Part shown: positions 6,021 to 11,458 of the stretch, in pieces
Layout of the letters: the number at the start of each line of letters is the position of its first letter
Numbering within the stretch: position 1 is the stretch's first letter
From: an uncultured Collinsella sp.
GTDB taxonomy: Bacteria > Actinomycetota > Coriobacteriia > Coriobacteriales > Coriobacteriaceae
DNA length: 11,458 nt
Assembly (NCBI GenBank): GCA_902478885.1
Contig: CABSMS010000069.1
Span: forward strand, 1 to 11,458
Direction: 5' to 3'
Position numbers and translations under genes: made by a program
The notes under the pieces: generated by a model
What the model was told of the DNA's origin: nothing
The model's database searches: none
Seen by the model: only the letters and a program-made list of their open reading frames with translations

Positions 6021-6215
6021 TTACGAATTTGTAAATGCGCAGGTAGATCCGTGTGTCCGGCCCCGAATCGGTGTTGCCTCCCGGCGCGTCCTCGGGCATG
6101 AGCGATATTTTGCTACGCACTTCCTGCTGCAAAATATCGCTCCCCCTGCGGAATGCGCCGGGAAGCAACACCGATTCGGGGCCTGCAGATACATACTTCA
6201 GGCACAGTTCTCAAA
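5986..6215. repeat. 14-bp inverted repeat enclosing hairpin element 1
   Basis: The bases at 5986-5999 (TTTGAGAACTGTGC) recur as their exact reverse complement at 6202-6215. The left arm is the -35/-10 spacer of the tRNA-Leu promoter. The right arm lies 18 nt beyond the long hairpin at 6059-6183. No coding role is visible. Confidence 0.8.
6059..6183. repeat. Long hairpin element 1 (29-bp outer stem, structured internal loop)
   Basis: The arms 6059-6087 and 6155-6183 pair over 29 positions with one exception (C-A on the plus strand, G-U on the minus strand). An asymmetric internal loop follows (6088-6099 against 6143-6154), then a perfect 14-bp inner stem (6100-6113/6129-6142) around a 15-nt loop (6114-6128). 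Read on the minus strand the internal loop shows ATTCCGCA on the 5' side and ATG-CCC-GAGGAC on the 3' side, with GGG facing CCC. The outer ends are GGCCCCG/CGGGGCC. Both DNA strands could fold this way. It could be a structured RNA, a palindromic intergenic repeat, or a non-autonomous mobile element. No flanking target duplication was seen. Confidence 0.85.
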
Positions 6216-6244
6216 CATGTTCTGGGGGCTGATGCAAATTTGGC

Positions 6245-6263
6245 GGCTCGGCTTTGCCGAGCC
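6245..6263. terminator. GC-rich hairpin, possible plus-strand terminator
   Basis: GGCTCGGC-TTT-GCCGAGCC forms an 8-bp stem with a 3-nt loop. On the plus strand it is followed by CTTATAT, on the minus strand by GCCAAATTT. Neither is a strong U-tract, and no plus-strand gene precedes it unless hairpin element 1 is itself transcribed rightward. Confidence 0.4.
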
Positions 6264-6266
6264 CTT

Positions 6267-6299
6267 ATATAAAGAGGCCGGAGCTAAAGCTCCGGCCTC
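6267..6299 (-). terminator. Probable terminator of the opp operon
   Basis: On the minus strand GAGGCCGGAGC-TTTA-GCTCCGGCCTC forms an 11-bp, GC-rich perfect stem followed by TTTATAT. It lies about 215 nt past the oppF stop codon and beyond hairpin element 2, so that element would sit in the 3' untranslated region of the opp transcript. Confidence 0.75.
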
Positions 6300-6326
6300 A
6301 CTAACTTTCCTATTAGATTAAGTGAG

Positions 6327-6542
6327 CGATCAAGGAATCGCACCCCTCCCTGCCGCGTTGCCGCAGGGCCCGTGCTGGACTTAGTTTTCAGAACATTCCG
6401 CAGACCAGGAAACCCCCTTATCCGCGGCTCCGAAGGAGCAGGATAAGGGGGTTTCCATGGTCGAGGACGTTCTGAAAACTAAGTCCAGCACGGGCCCGGA
6501 CGATAACAACCGACTACAGGTCGATGTGCGATTCCTTGATCG
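6327..6542. repeat. 17-bp inverted repeat enclosing hairpin element 2, one arm inside oppF
   Basis: The bases at 6327-6343 (CGATCAAGGAATCGCAC) are the exact reverse complement of 6526-6542. The right arm lies in the last codons of oppF (encoding part of IKESHI). The left arm lies in non-coding sequence downstream of the gene. In the mRNA the two arms could pair and enclose the long hairpin at 6366-6497. Confidence 0.85.
6366..6497. repeat. Long hairpin element 2 (perfect 29-bp outer stem, same internal loop)
   Basis: The arms 6366-6394 and 6469-6497 pair perfectly over 29 bp. The internal loop (6395-6407 against 6457-6468) reads ATTCCGCA-GAC-CA on the 5' side and ATG-GTC-GAGGAC on the 3' side. 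A perfect 16-bp inner stem follows (6408-6423/6441-6456), topped by a small hairpin GCTCC-GAA-GGAGC. The outer ends are GGGCCCG/CGGGCCC. The loop motif matches element 1 read on its minus strand, so the two elements point in opposite directions. The element starts 16 nt after the oppF stop codon. Confidence 0.88.
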
Positions 6543-7542
6543 GGAACGGCTCCGCGAAGTGGCAGGCGCAGCAGTGGCCCGGTGCGACTTCCTTAAACTC
6601 GGGAAGCTTCTCAGAGCAGATACCCTGAGCGATCGGGCAGCGAGTGTGGAAACGGCAGCCGGTCGGCGGATCCAGCGGCGACGGCGGATCGCCGGCAAGG
6701 ATGATGCGCTTACGAGTCTTCTGGATATCCGGATCGGGAACCGGCACGGCAGACAGCAGCGACTGCGTGTACGGATGGTGGGGCTCGCTGTAGAGCGTCT
6801 TCCAGTCCGAAACCTCGACCATCTTACCCAGATACATAACGGCAACGCGATCGGAGATGTGCTGCACGACGGACAGGTCGTGGGCGATAAACAGATATGC
6901 GGTACCGAACTTGTCCTGCAGTTCCTTGAGCAGGTTCAGAACCTGGGCCTGAATGGACACATCCAGAGCAGAAACTGGCTCGTCGCAGATAATCAGCTTG
7001 GGCTTCAGCGCAAAAGCGCGGGCAATACCGACACGCTGACGCTGACCGCCGGAGAACTCATGAGGATAGCGGTTGATGTGCTCGGGGTTCAGTCCGACAA
7101 CGTCGAGAAGCTCGCGGACGCGCTCAATGCGCTCCTCCTTGGTGCCCACGCCATGAATGGTCATGGGCTCGGAGACGATCTCACCGATGGTCATACGAGG
7201 GTTGAGCGAAGCATAGGGGTCCTGGAAGATGAACTGCATCTCGCGACGCATGTCCTTGATCTCGTGCTTGCTCATCTCGGCAACGTCTTTGCCCTGGAAG
7301 AACACCTTACCGGCAGTCGGCTTGGTCAGACGCATGATAGTGCGGCCAGTGGTGGACTTACCACAACCAGACTCGCCAACCAGACCAAAGGTCTCGCCAG
7401 GATAAATCTCAAAAGAGATGTCATTTACAGCAGAGACGACACGCTTGGAAAAACGCTTGGCGAACATGCCGGACTCTGCGGGGAACTCCTTAGAGAGGTG
7501 CTCGACCTTCAGCAACGGAGTGCGCTCGTTATTGTCTGCCAT
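6514..7542 (-). CDS. oppF: Oligopeptide ABC transporter ATP-binding protein OppF
   Basis: 342-residue ATPase of the peptide-importer family, working as a heterodimer with the preceding OppD on the cytoplasmic face of the OppB/OppC channel. Walker A is GESGCGKST (56-64), Q-loop Gln107, signature SGGQRQR (164-170), Walker B ending in Asp187-Glu188, D-loop SALD (191-194) and switch His221. The C-terminal oligopeptide-transporter extension carries cysteines 296, 302, 309, 324, 325 and 327 in the GC-x5-CP pattern of the family. The ATG follows the oppD stop codon with no gap, and AGGGAGG lies 10 nt upstream inside oppD, implying translational coupling. The last codons contain one arm of the 17-bp inverted repeat that encloses hairpin element 2. 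Dpp or App naming is equally possible, because the substrate cannot be told from the ATPase. Confidence 0.93.
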   Translation of the reverse strand: MADNNERTPLLKVEHLSKEFPAESGMFAKRFSKRVVSAVNDISFEIYPGETFGLVGESGCGKSTTGRTIMRLTKPTAGKVFFQGKDVAEMSKHEIKDMRREMQFIFQDPYASLNPRMTIGEIVSEPMTIHGVGTKEERIERVRELLDVVGLNPEHINRYPHEFSGGQRQRVGIARAFALKPKLIICDEPVSALDVSIQAQVLNLLKELQDKFGTAYLFIAHDLSVVQHISDRVAVMYLGKMVEVSDWKTLYSEPHHPYTQSLLSAVPVPDPDIQKTRKRIILAGDPPSPLDPPTGCRFHTRCPIAQGICSEKLPEFKEVAPGHCCACHFAEPFPIKESHIDL

Positions 7543-8634
7543 TTACGCCTCGCCTCCCTTCTTGGAATCCCTGCGCGTACGGGACGTCTCAGGGGCGTTC
7601 TTGAGGAACTCGGGGTCACCGGAATAATGGCACGCAGAATAGTGGCCGGACTCGGTGACAACGCGCTCGGGGCGCTGCTTGCGGCACTTATCGGTTGCAT
7701 AGGGGCAACGAGGCGAGAACACGCAGCCCTCGGGCAGGTTCATGAGCGAAGGCGGGTTGCCGTGAATCGGCGTAAGCGGCTTCTTCTCATCGATGGCCTG
7801 CTCCGGGATGGAGCGGATAAGGCCCCAGGTGTAGGGGTGGCGGCTCTCGTAGAAGATTTCCTCAGCAGTACCGAACTCGACGGGACGGCCGGCGTACATA
7901 ACCATGATCTTGTCGGCCATATCAGCGACGACACCCAGGTCATGGGTGATCATGATGATGGCGTTGCCGTTCTTCTCCTGCATTTCCTGCATAAGCTCAA
8001 TAATCTGAGCCTGAATGGTAACGTCCAAGGCAGTCGTGGGCTCGTCGGCAATCAGAATATCGGGGTCGCAGGCGAGAGCCATAGCGATCATGACGCGCTG
8101 ACGCATACCGCCAGAGAACTGGTGCGGATACTCATTGACGCGCTTCTCGGGCTCGGGAATGCCAACGAGGTCCAAAAGCTCGGTAGCGCGCTTGAGTGCC
8201 TCCTGCTTGGAGTAGCCACGGTGCAGACGAAGGCCCTCGCCCACCTGCTTACCGATCTTATAGACCGGGTTCAGGGAGGTCATAGGATCCTGGAAGATCA
8301 TCGCGATATCGTTACCGCGAATGTGCTGCATCTCTTCCTCGGTCATCTCGAGGATGGAACGACCGCGATAGCGAACGTCGCCGCCCTCAATCTTTCCCGG
8401 AGGCATCGAGATAAGGCCCATGATGGTCATGGCGGTCACGGACTTACCGGAGCCGGACTCGCCGACGACACCGAGGGTCTCGCCGCGATCGAGCGTGTAG
8501 GAGACACCGTCGACAGCGCGAACGACGCCATCCTCGGTGTGGAAATACATCTTTAGGTCATCGACCTCGAGCAGATGCTGGCCCTCGGGAACCGGCTGGT
8601 CCTTCAGGTCCACATAGTTCTTGTTCTTCTTCAT
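7543..8634 (-). CDS. oppD: Oligopeptide ABC transporter ATP-binding protein OppD
   Basis: 363-residue ATPase paired with OppF. Walker A is GESGSGKS (58-65), Q-loop Gln115, signature SGGMRQR (174-180), Walker B ending in Asp197-Glu198 and switch His231. The C-terminal family extension holds Cys304, Cys310, Cys317 and Cys335. The substituted SGGMRQR signature is normal for OppD/DppD proteins. The first about 20 residues (lysine-rich, then PVPEGQH) precede the nucleotide-binding domain and a further tail (about 340-363) follows it; both look like unstructured extensions. The ATG at 8634 is 2 nt after the oppC stop, with AAGGA at 9 nt in the end of oppC. Confidence 0.93.
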   Translation of the reverse strand: MKKNKNYVDLKDQPVPEGQHLLEVDDLKMYFHTEDGVVRAVDGVSYTLDRGETLGVVGESGSGKSVTAMTIMGLISMPPGKIEGGDVRYRGRSILEMTEEEMQHIRGNDIAMIFQDPMTSLNPVYKIGKQVGEGLRLHRGYSKQEALKRATELLDLVGIPEPEKRVNEYPHQFSGGMRQRVMIAMALACDPDILIADEPTTALDVTIQAQIIELMQEMQEKNGNAIIMITHDLGVVADMADKIMVMYAGRPVEFGTAEEIFYESRHPYTWGLIRSIPEQAIDEKKPLTPIHGNPPSLMNLPEGCVFSPRCPYATDKCRKQRPERVVTESGHYSACHYSGDPEFLKNAPETSRTRRDSKKGGEA

Positions 8635-8636
8635 CC

Positions 8637-9572
8637 TTATGCGTCCTTCATCTTGACGTCGAGGGCGTCGCGCAGACCGTCACCCAGCAGGGTGAAGGCG
8701 AGCACCGTCGAGAGAATTGCCAGACCGGGCATGATCATCATCCAGGGAGCAGTCAGAAGATACTGCTGACCGTCCTGAATCATGGAGCCCCACGAAGGCG
8801 TAGGCGGAATAACGCCCATGCCGAGGAAGGACAGAGCGGACTCGGTCAGGATGGCGCCACCAATGTTCATGGTCGCGTAGACCACGATGGAGGCGACGGA
8901 GTTCGGGAAGATGTGACGCACTACGATACGAGCATCAGATGCACCCATCGCGCGCGCAGCGTCAACATAGTCGTTTTCTTTGACCGTCAAGATTGCAGAG
9001 CGGAAGACGCGCGCAATCGAAGGCCAGCCGAGAATACCGATGGCGATAAAGACGTTCTGAAGACCACGGCCGATAACGGCGATCATGGCGACAACGAACA
9101 GCACGTACGGGAACGCCAGGAAGATGTCCGCACAGCGCATGATGATCGTATCCCAGATCCCGCCGTAGAAACCGGCCAGAGCACCCATGACCAGACCGAT
9201 CACCGTGGAGATCGCGGTGGCCATAATGCCGACGGACAGCGAAACGCGTGCACCGTAGATAACGCGGACGAGAATGTCGCGACCAAGGGCGTCGGTGCCA
9301 AACGGGTGCTCTGCACACGGAGCCAACAGCGACGTCTCGGCCATGGTGGTCGAGTCGGAAGCCGTCGGCGAACCGAGCCAGGGCTTAGCCCACAGATCTG
9401 CGGTCAGGGCAACCAAAACGACGATGATGATCCAGCAGACACCGATAACGGCGAGCTTGTTCTTGCGAAGACGCTTAAAAGCGTCGCCCCACAGCGTGCG
9501 GGACTTGGCGGGAGCAGATGCGGCCTTGGTGGCGGTAGCCTGCTCCTGAGACTGAGAATCAGTTTCCTGCAT
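8637..9572 (-). CDS. oppC: Oligopeptide ABC transporter permease OppC
   Basis: 311-residue inner-membrane permease of the OppC/DppC type. A hydrophilic, Gln/Ala-rich cytoplasmic N-terminus (1-35) precedes the first membrane helix (about 40-59). About five more helices follow, roughly at 110-135, 150-168, 172-186, 225-247 and 277-297. The family segment HPFGTDALGRD (89-99) precedes the BPD_transp_1 domain. The cytoplasmic coupling loop DAARAMGAS (204-212), ending in HIFPN, docks with the ATPases. The start at 9572 has an excellent AGGGAGGT site 7 nt upstream. The gene begins 14 nt after oppB. Confidence 0.93.
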   Translation of the reverse strand: MQETDSQSQEQATATKAASAPAKSRTLWGDAFKRLRKNKLAVIGVCWIIIVVLVALTADLWAKPWLGSPTASDSTTMAETSLLAPCAEHPFGTDALGRDILVRVIYGARVSLSVGIMATAISTVIGLVMGALAGFYGGIWDTIIMRCADIFLAFPYVLFVVAMIAVIGRGLQNVFIAIGILGWPSIARVFRSAILTVKENDYVDAARAMGASDARIVVRHIFPNSVASIVVYATMNIGGAILTESALSFLGMGVIPPTPSWGSMIQDGQQYLLTAPWMMIMPGLAILSTVLAFTLLGDGLRDALDVKMKDA

Positions 9573-9586
9573 GAGACGTACCTCCC

Positions 9587-10624
9587 TTAGGCCTTATCCG
9601 ACGGACCGCCAAGGCGGATGCGCGGGTCGAGGAATGCATAGCTAATGTCGACGAGCAGGTTAATCACCATGACGACGACGACGATGAGCGTAACGCCGCC
9701 CATAACGATGGGCCAGTCACGCATGCTAATGGCGCGATAGACCTCATAGCCGATACCGGGCCAGTTAAAAACCGTCTCGGTCAGGATGGCACCCGAAAGC
9801 ATGCCACCAAAGTCGACACCAATATAGGTAACGACGGGGATGAGTGCATTCTTAAGCGCATGCTTGACGATGATCGCGCGATTGGAGAGACCCTTGGCCT
9901 TTGCCGTACGGATGTAATCCTGGTTCATGACGTCAAGCAGCTGCGAGCGCATAATGCGGGCGGCATAAGCAGTCGAAACCGAAGCCAGCGTAATGGTCGG
10001 AAGCACATAGTGCATCCAATCCTGATACTGAGAACTGGAACCGCCGGCACCCGAGATCGGCATGGAGATTGCACCGCCCGTAGCGTCCTTGAGGATGACG
10101 CCAAAGAACAGCTGCAGCAACATACCGAGCCAGAAGGCCGGGACCGCAACGAGGATCGACGTGGTGAGCGTTACCAAAATATCCCAGAAGGAATAACGTT
10201 TTACCGCCGAAATGATACCCGCACCGATACCCATGATTGCCTCGAGCACGATGGCGCACGCGGCAAGTTTGACCGTATACGGATACTTCTGGGCAAAGAT
10301 TTCCGTAACCGGCAGCTTGCGCTGATACGAATTGCCCAGATCGCCATGAAGCAGGCCGTTCATGTAATACAAGTAACGGTCCACGAGCGACGTTTGAACG
10401 GGGTCGCCGTTCTCGTCAAGGATCGCGTTGCCGTCCTCGTCCGACTGGACCAGGTGATAGCGGACGCGAAGCTGAAGCTCCACCTCGGGGGACAGAGCCT
10501 TGTCTCCACCGATCAGCTTGATCGGATCTCCCGGCACGATATTCTGAAGGGCGAACAGAATCAGCGTAACGCCCAAAAATACCGGGATGAACTGAAGCAC
10601 ACGTTTAACGATGTACTTACCCAT
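9587..10624 (-). CDS. oppB: Oligopeptide ABC transporter permease OppB
   Basis: 345-residue inner-membrane permease of the OppB/DppB type. It begins MGKYIVKRVLQ with a membrane helix at about 10-29, then an outside loop, and further helices at about 118-140, 148-174, 206-226, 262-284 and 306-330. The coupling loop is DYIRTAKAKGLS (236-247) followed by HALKNALIP, and the C-terminus has the family ending DPRIR (333-337). The outside loop carries an acidic stretch SDEDGNAILDENGDPVQ (61-77) where many DppB homologues go straight from LGL to the next helix region. The ATG at 10624 has GGGGAG close upstream. The hairpin at 10655-10684 separates this gene from oppA. Confidence 0.93.
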   Translation of the reverse strand: MGKYIVKRVLQFIPVFLGVTLILFALQNIVPGDPIKLIGGDKALSPEVELQLRVRYHLVQSDEDGNAILDENGDPVQTSLVDRYLYYMNGLLHGDLGNSYQRKLPVTEIFAQKYPYTVKLAACAIVLEAIMGIGAGIISAVKRYSFWDILVTLTTSILVAVPAFWLGMLLQLFFGVILKDATGGAISMPISGAGGSSSQYQDWMHYVLPTITLASVSTAYAARIMRSQLLDVMNQDYIRTAKAKGLSNRAIIVKHALKNALIPVVTYIGVDFGGMLSGAILTETVFNWPGIGYEVYRAISMRDWPIVMGGVTLIVVVVMVINLLVDISYAFLDPRIRLGGPSDKA

Positions 10625-10654
10625 ACCACTCCCCTATCTAGGGATTAACCTAAA

Positions 10655-10684
10655 TGGGATGCCGATCGCCAGACCGGCATCCCA
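10655..10684 (-). terminator. Intercistronic hairpin between oppA and oppB
   Basis: GGGATGCCG pairs with CGGCATCCC, extended by one T-A pair, around a 10-nt loop. On the minus strand it is followed by ATTTAGG, so the U-tract is poor. A stable stem here can protect the upstream oppA mRNA or cause partial termination, giving more binding protein than permease, as known in other binding-protein operons. The rest of the 156-nt gap shows no clear promoter. Confidence 0.6.
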
Positions 10685-10780
10685 AAATTACCATCAGCCA
10701 GTTTACCCCAGGTTAGGGAGAACTGTATGTTTCCCATGAGGTCTACGTAAATACTTGACCCTCACGGAAGCTGCAAACTC

Positions 10781-11458
10781 TTAGGCGAGCTCAGCGGTAC
10801 CCAGCTCGGCGTGCTTCTGCGGATCGACATAGAGGTGCTTGATGCGATCGGAGCCGACGATGGTGTGCGTGTAGAACATCACCGGGATGACCGGGCAGTC
10901 GGCAGCGACCATAGCGTCGGCCTCCTGCATCTTAGCAACGCGCTCTTCGTCGTCAACCGTGGTGCGAGCCTCGTTGACCTTGGCGTCGAACTCGGGGTTG
11001 TTGTAACCGGAGCGGTTGTCGCCACCGAGGGAGTCGGAGTGGAACAGCGGATACAGGAAGTTGTCCATGATCGGGTAGTCGGCAATCCAGCCCAGACGAC
11101 CGAACTGATAGTTGAAGTTCTGGTACTGCTCGAGCAGCGCAGACCACTCAGGAGTATCGGAGACGGCGGTAACGCCGACCTTGGCGAGGTCGCCGATGAT
11201 GGACTCCATAATCTCCTTATGGCCACCGTCCTGGTTGTAGGAAAGGGTCACGTTAATGCCACGATCGCCGTTAGCGTCAGCGGGAGCAACCTTGTCGAGG
11301 TACTCGTTAGCCTTGTCGACGTCGTAGGCGCAGAACTCCCATGCGCCCTCCTTGTAGCCATCGATGCCCGGAGGAACAATGCCGTCGGCGGGGGTACGGG
11401 TACCCTTGAAGATGGTCTTGCAGATGGCCTCACGGTTGATGGCCAGGGAGATACCCCT
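10781..11458 (-). CDS. oppA: Oligopeptide-binding protein OppA, C-terminal part
   Basis: The last 225 residues of an extracellular solute-binding protein of family 5 (SBP_bac_5). The N-terminus, including any lipoprotein signal, is beyond the window. Typical family segments are LAINREAI near the visible start, GTRTPADGIVPPGI, then a DANGDR stretch, GWIADYPIMDNFL (compare DYPDADNFL in relatives), and the C-terminal VPVMFYTH-like segment CPVIPVMFY. The protein captures peptides outside the cell and hands them to OppB/OppC. The gene is first in the visible operon, with the terminal TAA at 10781-10783. The peptide length it prefers cannot be read from this part. Confidence 0.9.
   Translation of the reverse strand, partial: RGISLAINREAICKTIFKGTRTPADGIVPPGIDGYKEGAWEFCAYDVDKANEYLDKVAPADANGDRGINVTLSYNQDGGHKEIMESIIGDLAKVGVTAVSDTPEWSALLEQYQNFNYQFGRLGWIADYPIMDNFLYPLFHSDSLGGDNRSGYNNPEFDAKVNEARTTVDDEERVAKMQEADAMVAADCPVIPVMFYTHTIVGSDRIKHLYVDPQKHAELGTAELA

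Larger units (their letters stand above)
5915..6513. other. Gene-free stretch of about 600 nt rich in nested inverted repeats
   Basis: No convincing protein gene is present on either strand. The stretch holds, from left to right, the tRNA-Leu leader and promoter (to 6020), a long hairpin (6059-6183), a short GC-rich hairpin (6245-6263), the probable opp terminator (6267-6299), an outer repeat arm (6327-6343) and a second long hairpin (6366-6497). Short open frames here only reflect the palindromes. Confidence 0.8.

Noticed and set aside
6088..6154. Long hairpins as integron attC sites
   Set aside because: Conserved bases lie in a mid-stem internal loop and at GGSCCCG ends, not in the GTTRRRY/RYYYAAC boxes of attC. 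No integrase or cassette is present.
5980..6171. Short minus-strand open frame of 63 codons across hairpin element 1
   Set aside because: It runs through a promoter and a near-perfect palindrome, without a ribosome site or any conserved sequence.
6327..6542. Invertible promoter (phase-variation switch)
   Set aside because: The segment between the repeats is mostly the hairpin itself, with no promoter-like sequence inside and no recombinase gene nearby.
6457..8556. Very long open frame on the plus strand opposite oppF and oppD
   Set aside because: It is antisense to two clearly conserved ATPase genes and begins inside a hairpin element. The product has no recognisable domain, and long antisense frames are usual opposite GC-rich genes.
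1..11458. CRISPR array, prophage or insertion-sequence transposase
   Set aside because: No regularly spaced direct repeats, phage genes or transposase motifs were seen on either strand.

Overview
The window reads as a chromosomal segment of a moderately high-GC actinobacterium, most likely a Coriobacteriia gut commensal such as Collinsella. This is an inference from gene content, codon usage, GGGAGG-type ribosome sites and tRNA genes with an encoded CCA; no 16S rRNA or taxonomic marker is present. Every gene I can support lies on the minus strand, so the functional order runs from high to low coordinates.

Right part (about 11458 to 6514): an oligopeptide/dipeptide ABC importer operon in the order oppA (C-terminal part only, cut by the window edge), oppB, oppC, oppD, oppF. 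A strong hairpin lies between oppA and oppB. The remaining junctions are tight (14 nt, 2 nt and 0 nt), so B, C, D and F look co-transcribed and translationally linked. The solute-binding protein delivers peptides, B and C form the membrane channel, and D and F supply ATP hydrolysis.

Middle (6513 to 5915): about 600 nt without a protein gene, and the most unusual part of the window. It holds two large, nearly perfect hairpins (6059-6183 and 6366-6497). They share an exact design: GGSCCCG outer ends, a 29-bp outer stem of otherwise unrelated sequence, the same asymmetric internal loop (ATTCCGCA on one side, ATG-N3-GAGGAC on the other, with N3 covarying), then an unrelated inner stem. Each is enclosed by a further inverted repeat (14 bp and 17 bp) that copies part of the neighbouring functional sequence: the tRNA-Leu promoter and the 3' end of oppF. 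Two simpler hairpins between them include the probable terminator of the opp operon.

Left of that: tRNA-Leu(GAG) with its promoter and a UUCG-capped terminator, then a two-gene partner-switching signalling module. This is a PAS-GAF-GAF-like PP2C (SpoIIE-type) phosphatase followed by a protein fusing a STAS anti-sigma-antagonist domain to a GHKL anti-sigma kinase domain. Next come tRNA-Gly, tRNA-Cys and tRNA-Gly separated by terminator-like hairpins, a GH13 alpha-glucosidase, and a tRNA-Gly/tRNA-Val pair truncated at the left edge. The three tRNA-Gly(GCC) genes are identical. All three tRNA promoters share a palindromic T6/A6 element directly upstream of the -35 box.
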